Shown here one piece after another: positions 59,431 to 64,000 of a DNA stretch of 64,000 bases. Each line of letters starts with the position of its first letter. The first letter of the stretch is position 1. The notes below the pieces were generated by a model, which was not told the DNA's origin, did no database searches, and was given only the letters and a program-made list of their open reading frames with translations. The stretch comes from Nicotiana tabacum (Eukaryota; Streptophyta; Magnoliopsida; Solanales; Solanaceae). A program made the position numbers and the translations under genes. The stretch is taken from assembly GCF_000715075.1 (NCBI RefSeq), contig NC_134085.1, forward strand, positions 154,594,178 through 154,658,177, given 5' to 3'.

Positions 59431-59886
59431 AATAGGAATATAAACACATTTATGAGTTGTGGTAAAAGCAAAAAGGCAAAGTAGCATCCAAAACTAACAG
59501 CCAAGTAGCTTCTAAACCGTTCAAAACTTGTCTCGTTATCCCTTATTTTACTAGCTCTTTTAATTTCTTCTTCAGTTAGTTAACACTTGCACCGCGACTC
59601 AATGCATCTAAATGTAAATCTCATTAAACACGTTGCCTGGTCCCTAAAGCTCTAGTAGCTCGTTTAAATTTACCACTGCAACGGTAAAGTACCATACTGC
59701 AACTCAATGTTTTATTGGCGTGGCGTAAGACGAGGCGTTTTACATATACCTCAGTGAGGTGTAAGTCCCGAGGCGCTGGCGTAAGCCTCACGTATATTCA
59801 ATTAAATATTTCATAAAATAATATAATTATAATAAATATTTTTAAATATGTAAAATTGCATAAAAATTTAAAATAAATGTGCTCCT
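59431..59886. other. Intergenic region with a GAGGCG-rich repeat
   Basis: No gene. 59715-59800 repeats GAGGCG/GGCGTAAG-type words on both strands, which looks like a worn dispersed repeat; family unknown. Confidence 0.45.
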
Positions 59887-60233
59887 TGCTGAGTGTCAAA
59901 ATTGTCCCACATCGGTTGGGGAGTGAATTGGGTGGGAATTTCACCCTATAAAAGGAGGTCTAATGTTTAGGATTTAAACTCACATCTCATTTGCCTTCTT
60001 ATCTTCTTAAGACATTTGTATCTTCTCTCTTTAGTATTATTTCACTTGTAGTTTTGGAGTGGAATAAAATATTGATTGTGTCCGAGGAAGTAAGTAAAAT
60101 TGGCCGAACCTCGTAAATTCTGGTGTTTCTTTTATTATTGTTTTATTGTCTTATTTATTATTTGGTGGCTGTCATAAGTTTTGGTATAGTAGTTGTGACT
60201 CATTCACACTATATACATTTGGCTTCCGCAACA
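59887..60233 (+). repeat. 5' LTR of the copia element
   Basis: Begins TGCTGAGTGTCAAAATTGTC and ends near CCGCAACA, 2 nt before the PBS. TATAAAA at 59947-59953 is the probable TATA box. About 347 bp. Exact ends need the 3' LTR, which is outside. Confidence 0.75.
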
Positions 60234-60235
60234 GT

Positions 60236-60247
60236 TGATATCAGAGC
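60236..60247 (+). other. Primer binding site of the copia element
   Basis: TGATATCAGAGC, one mismatch from TGGTATCAGAGC, the site complementary to the plant initiator tRNA-Met. Confidence 0.85.
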
Positions 60248-60402
60248 CAAGGTACTGTCTAACTATGCTCTGTGGTTGCAGTATAGTCTGATCTTCCACA
60301 TCAGAAAAGATTTATCTTGGTAACTGAGTCAAGGTTCTATCTGAGTATGCTCTGTGGTTGCAGCTTAGTCTGATCTTCCACACCAGAAAGGAAATAATCT
60401 TG
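60242..60402 (+). repeat. Two-copy 82-bp direct repeat in the copia leader
   Basis: 60242-60323 and 60324-60402 share TATGCTCTGTGGTTGCAG and TAGTCTGATCTTCCACA. The first copy overlaps the PBS end (CAGAGCCAAGGT versus TGAGTCAAGGT). Confidence 0.85.
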
Positions 60403-60438
60403 ATTTGTGTCGTCGGCTATTAAATAATATTTGTGTCA

Positions 60439-61350
60439 AATATGGGAGACAATAAACAAGAAGAATCTATATCAAGTGTCAACAATACGTCATCATTAAC
60501 ATCTTCGCTTATGACAAGAATTGTGTCAAATGCGAAATTTGCGGTAGAAATTTTTGACGGGTCAGGACATTTTGGGATGTGGCAAGGCGAGGTTCTAGAT
60601 GTCCTTTTTCAACAAGGGCTAGATCTTGCTATTGAAGAAAAAAGACCAGATGTTATTGGAGAAGAAGATTGGAGAATTATCAACCGTGTTGCTTGCGGTA
60701 CCATTCGATCATACCTTGCTAGAGAGTAGAAATATCCATACACAAAGGAAACTTCTGAAAGTAAATTATGGAAAGCACTAGAGGATAAATTTTTGAAGAA
60801 AAATAGTCAAATAAATTGTATATGAAGAATAGACTATTTCGCTTCACTTATGTTCCTGGTACCACGATGAATGAACATATCACTAGTTTCAATAAGTTGG
60901 TCACAGATTTGCAAAATATGGATGCAACTTTTGATGATGGTGACTTGGCCTTGATGTTGTTGGGGTCACTTCCTGATGAGTACGAGCACCTTGAAACTAC
61001 TCTACTCCATGGGAACGACGAAATTTCTCTTAGAGAAGTTTTTTCGGCTTTGTACAACTATGAACAAAGAAAGAGAGAAAAACAGAAGGGCAGAGAAAGA
61101 AAGCATTGGTTGTGAGGGGTCGTCCTCAAAATCAAACGAGGACAAGGAAGGGAAGATCCAAGTCAAGATCTAGATCCAGCAAAGATGAATGTGTCTTTTG
61201 TCGAGAAAAGGGGCACTGGAAGAAAGACTGTCCAAAGTTGAAGAATAAGGCCAAACATAACAATGGAAAGCCCATTATGGATTCAAATATAGCTGATTGC
61301 GATGATTCAGACTTCTCATTAGTTACAACAGAGTCATCAATATCATGAGA
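60439..61350 (+). pseudogene. Copia Gag, frameshifted
   Basis: ATG at 60439 (MGDNKQEESIS). KFAVEIFDGSGHFGMWQGEV, the usual start of copia Gag, lies about 30 residues in. A stop at 60727-60729. The frame continues after a shift at 60816-61115 (FTYVPGTTMNEHITSFNKLV, LLGSLPDEYEHLETTLLHG). A second shift leads to the zinc knuckle CVFCREKGHWKKDC at about 61190 (C-X2-C-X4-H-X4-C complete). At least two frame breaks. Confidence 0.88.
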
Positions 61351-61575
61351 CATATAGTTGATGGACTCGGCTTGTAGCTATCATATGTGTCCCAACAGGG
61401 ACTGGTTCGTGGATTTTCAAGAAGGAGAATATGGAGTCGTTGACACAGCGGATAACAGCCCTCTTACCTCATATGGCATTGGTTCAATACGATTAAGGAA
61501 CCATGATGGAATGATCAGAACATTAACAGATGTTCGATATGTACCGGGTTTGAAAAAATCTCATCTCTGTGGGAG
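61351..61575 (+). pseudogene. Copia protease
   Basis: LMDSACSYHMCPNRDWF (61358 onwards) is the copia aspartic protease site (D-S-A/G type), followed by GIGSIRLRNHDG and LTDVRYVPGLKK. Two stops lie just before it, and a frame change after YVPGLKK separates it from the integrase frame. Confidence 0.85.
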
Positions 61576-62987
61576 CCCTAGAATCAAAAAGGTTCAAAAT
61601 TATTGCAAAAAATGGAGTGATGAGAGTATGCTCTGGTGCACTAGTGGTAATGAAGGCCAATCAGAAGAACAATAACATGTACCGTTATCACGGTAGTACA
61701 GTTATTGGGACAGCGACAGTAACATCCAGTGACAAAAAAGAGGCAGAAGCAACCAGACTATGGCACATGTGCTTGGGACATGCTGGAGGAAAATCCTTGA
61801 AAACTCTATCAAATCAAGGATTGTTAAAGGGAGTAAAGGTTTGCAACTTGGAGTTTTACGAGCATTGTGTCAAAGGGAAACAGATAAGGGTTAAATTTGG
61901 TACATCGATCCATAATACTAAAGGCATTTTGGATTATGTACACTCTGATGTTTGGGGTCCTTCCAAAACACCTTCATTGGGTGGGAAATACTATTTTGTA
62001 ACCTTTGTTGATGATTTTTTCCGAAGAGTGTGGGTGTATACAATGAAGATCAAAGATGAAGTGTTGGTAATTTTTCTCAAATGGAAGACGATGGTGGAGA
62101 ATCAAACAGGCAGAAGGATCAAGTGTATTCGCACAGACAATGGAGGTGAATACAAAAATGATCATTTCAATAAGGTCTGTGAAAATGATGGCATCGTCCG
62201 ACACTTCATTGTCAGACATACACCACAACAGAATGGAGTGGCAGAATGTATGAACTGGACCTTGATGGAGAAGGTATGGTGTATATTGTCCAATGCTGGC
62301 TTGGACAAAGAACTTTGGGCTGAGGCAATTACATATGCATGTCACCTCTTTAATCGCTTACCCTCTGTTGCTATTGATGGAAAGACACCATTTGAAAAAT
62401 GGTATGGAAAGCCTGCTGTAGATTATGACTCTTTGCACGTATTTGGCTCAATTGCATATTATCATGTGACAAAGTCAAAATTGGATCCAAGGTCAAAGAA
62501 GGCTATTTTTATGGGGATTAATTCTAGAGTCAAAGGATATCGCTTATGGTGTCCTATGACAAACAAAGTAATATTCAGCAGGGATGTTACCTTTGATGAA
62601 TTTGCTATGGTAAATAAGGTAACAGAAGATACCAAACAAAATGAGGATTCTTCTAAGCAGGCGGAGTTTGAGGAAAAATTTATTTTTCCTACACAAGAAG
62701 CAGAGGAGGAAACAAATGAAGATTATCCTCTGGAAGGAGAGTCAGTAGAGAGGGATATTCCAACTCAGGAACCTCAACAACAACTTGAATCAATAGCAAT
62801 TAGCAGGCCAAAAAGGACAATAATAAAACCTGTTCATCTTATAGAGACGGTTGTTTGTGTCGCCTCAATTGTAGCTGATGATGTTCCTACCACTTATAAA
62901 GACGCAGTTCAAAGCTCAGAAGAAGATAAGTGGAGGATTACCATGAATGATGAAGTACATTCCCTTCATCAGAATCATACATGGTGA
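61569..62987 (+). CDS. Copia integrase, open for 472 aa
   Basis: Integrase joins the cDNA to host DNA. GAG-pre-integrase part at residues about 1-110, with the zinc-binding H..H..C..C (LWHMCLGHAGGKSL, FYEHCVKGKQ). Core at about 120-290 with the D-D-E set: DYVHSDVWGP, IRTDNGGEYK, QNGVAECMN. Then the C-terminal region (LHVFGSIAYYHVTKSKLDPR, KGYRLWCPMTNKVIFSRDV) and an acidic linker to RT (DYPLEGESVERDIPTQEPQQ). Some residues differ from the usual (AERMNRT is AECMNWT here). The frame ends with TGA at 62985-62987 just before RT. Long and open but embedded in a broken Gag-Pol, so it is not expected to be made as such. Confidence 0.88.
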   Translation: MGALESKRFKIIAKNGVMRVCSGALVVMKANQKNNNMYRYHGSTVIGTATVTSSDKKEAEATRLWHMCLGHAGGKSLKTLSNQGLLKGVKVCNLEFYEHCVKGKQIRVKFGTSIHNTKGILDYVHSDVWGPSKTPSLGGKYYFVTFVDDFFRRVWVYTMKIKDEVLVIFLKWKTMVENQTGRRIKCIRTDNGGEYKNDHFNKVCENDGIVRHFIVRHTPQQNGVAECMNWTLMEKVWCILSNAGLDKELWAEAITYACHLFNRLPSVAIDGKTPFEKWYGKPAVDYDSLHVFGSIAYYHVTKSKLDPRSKKAIFMGINSRVKGYRLWCPMTNKVIFSRDVTFDEFAMVNKVTEDTKQNEDSSKQAEFEEKFIFPTQEAEEETNEDYPLEGESVERDIPTQEPQQQLESIAISRPKRTIIKPVHLIETVVCVASIVADDVPTTYKDAVQSSEEDKWRITMNDEVHSLHQNHTW

Positions 62988-64000
62988 TTGGCCAATCTCC
63001 CGAAGGGAAAGAAAGCAATTGGGTGCAAATGGGTATTTGCAAAGAGAGAAGAATTTCCTAACCAAGAAGATGTTCGCTACAAAGCAAGATTGGTAGACAA
63101 AGGATATGCTCAAAAGGAGGAAATTGATTACAATGAAGTGTTTTCTCCAGTTGTAAAATATTCCTCCATTAGAATTATGTTGGCTTTGGTAGCACAGTTG
63201 GATTTAGAACTAGTTTAGATGGATGTAAAAACTGCGTTTTTACATGGAAACTTGGAGAAGGAAATCTACATGACTCAGCTAGAAGGATTCAAAGTTGCTG
63301 GAAAAGAAAATATGGTATGCAAACTTGAAAAATCGTTGTACAGATTGAAACAATCTTCTAGACAATGGTACAAGCGATTTGACAAGTTTATGTTGCGGTA
63401 AGGATACAAGAGAAGCAAATACGATCATTGTGTATATTTGTGCAAGCTTAAAGATGATTCCTTTGTATATCTTCTCCTATATGTTGATGATATGTTGATA
63501 GCTTCCAAGAATTCGGAAGAAATTGATAAGTTGAAGATTTAACTAAAGAAGGAGTTCGAGATGAAGGATCTGGGTGAGGCAAATAAAATTCTTGGCAAGG
63601 AGATAATAAGAGATAGACGTTCAAAGAAAATCTGTTTATCTCAGAAAGAATATTTGAAGAGAGTACTACAGCGCTTTGGCATAGATGAGAAGACTAAGCC
63701 AGTTAGTACTCCACTTGCTCCCCATTTTAAGCTAAGTACTACTATGTCTCCAAAAGATGAAGCTGAACATGAGTATATGTCAAAGGTACCATACGCAAAT
63801 GCTGTTGGTAGCTTGATGTATGTAATAGTCTGTACGAGACCTGAAATTTCACAAGTTGTTGGAGTTATTAGCAGATATATGCATAATCCAGGAAAGGAAC
63901 ATTGACAAGCTGTGAAGTGGATTCTACGGTATATTCATAATACTGTAAATGTTGTGTTAGTTTTTGAGCAGGAAGGCAATCGGTCTGTAGTTGGATATTG
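62940..64000 (+). pseudogene. Copia reverse transcriptase (partial, broken)
   Basis: Starts with WRITMNDEVHSLHQNHTW, a stop at 62985-62987, then KKAIGCKWVFAKR, YKARLVDKGYAQKEEIDYNE, FSPVVKYSSIRIMLAL, a stop at 63216-63218, MDVKTAFLHGNLEKEIYMTQ, LYRLKQSSRQWYKRFD, a stop near 63400 and the intact catalytic box YVDD at 63480-63491. 63561-63905 continues MKDLGEANKILGKEI and YANAVGSLMYVIVCTRPEIS. The start of RNase H lies at the window edge. Confidence 0.9.

Larger units (their letters stand above)
59887..64000 (+). mobile_element. Ty1/copia retrotransposon, Tork-type, 5' part (runs off the window)
   Basis: 5' LTR, initiator-Met-type PBS, leader with a duplicated segment, Gag with CCHC knuckle, protease, integrase, then RT, in the copia order (integrase before RT). 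The protein is close to Tnt1/Tto1-like elements in style (Tork lineage, from memory). Stops and frameshifts in gag, at the protease and in RT make it inactive. Confidence 0.9.

Noticed and set aside
1..64000. An unknown defence or toxin system, or a host gene hidden in the nest
   Set aside because: All long or conserved frames are explained by retrotransposon modules or their shadows. I found no unassigned gene cluster.

Overview
The window is a nest of plant LTR retrotransposons. I see no ordinary host gene. The very long LTRs, the Ogre/Tat-type coding modules, the Tork-type copia element and the plastid rRNA fragment point to a large eudicot genome. The protein wording resembles Solanaceae (Nicotiana-like) repeats as I remember them; that placement is inference, not a database result.

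Layout. (1) 1-13326, minus strand: an Ogre-type Ty3/gypsy element ('element 1'). Its 3' LTR is cut by the window start (1-256), its internal part is 257-9094, and its 5' LTR is 9095-13326. It keeps one intact gag ORF (6521-4770), but ORF1, protease, RT, RNase H and most of integrase are missing. (2) 13327 to about 58007, plus strand: an older, decayed Tat-lineage Ty3/gypsy element ('host element') that other elements have entered. Element 1 probably sits in its leader. A 1.3-kb non-autonomous hAT transposon (15790-17103) sits between its protease and RT. A full-length 22.8-kb Ogre-type element ('element 2', 18319-41138) sits in its RNase H domain. The host continues with a second (archaeal-type) RNase H, integrase, an antisense ORF (56865-54127, minus) and a 0.7-kb 3' LTR (57314-58007). 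(3) Element 2 has LTR, PBS, leader, ORF1, gag, protease/G-patch, an intron-like spacer, RT, RNase H, aRNH, integrase, a tandem-repeat 3' UTR, PPT and LTR. Its ORFs are broken and the RT catalytic box reads YVDN. (4) 33355-43266 is repeated head-to-tail as 43267-53177 (9.9 kb, about two dozen differences seen by eye). This copies element 2's 3' end, its 3' LTR and part of the host element. (5) 58008-59886 is intergenic DNA holding a plastid 23S rRNA fragment (about 59195-59430) and small repeats. (6) 59887-64000 is a Ty1/copia Tork-type element running off the right edge.

The most unusual signal is a compound hairpin that recurs four times in each Ogre-type element, always outside the ORFs: in the leader, just before gag, just after the coding region, and just before the polypurine tract. 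Its outer stem (CTACGT/ACGTAG type) and its inner stem change sequence from copy to copy while pairing is kept, most clearly in element 1. It looks like a maintained cis-acting RNA structure whose function I do not know.

Order of events (inference): host element inserted; hAT, element 2 and element 1 inserted into it; ORFs decayed; then the 9.9-kb tandem duplication, which is far younger than element 2 because its two copies are nearly identical whereas element 2's two LTRs are visibly diverged.
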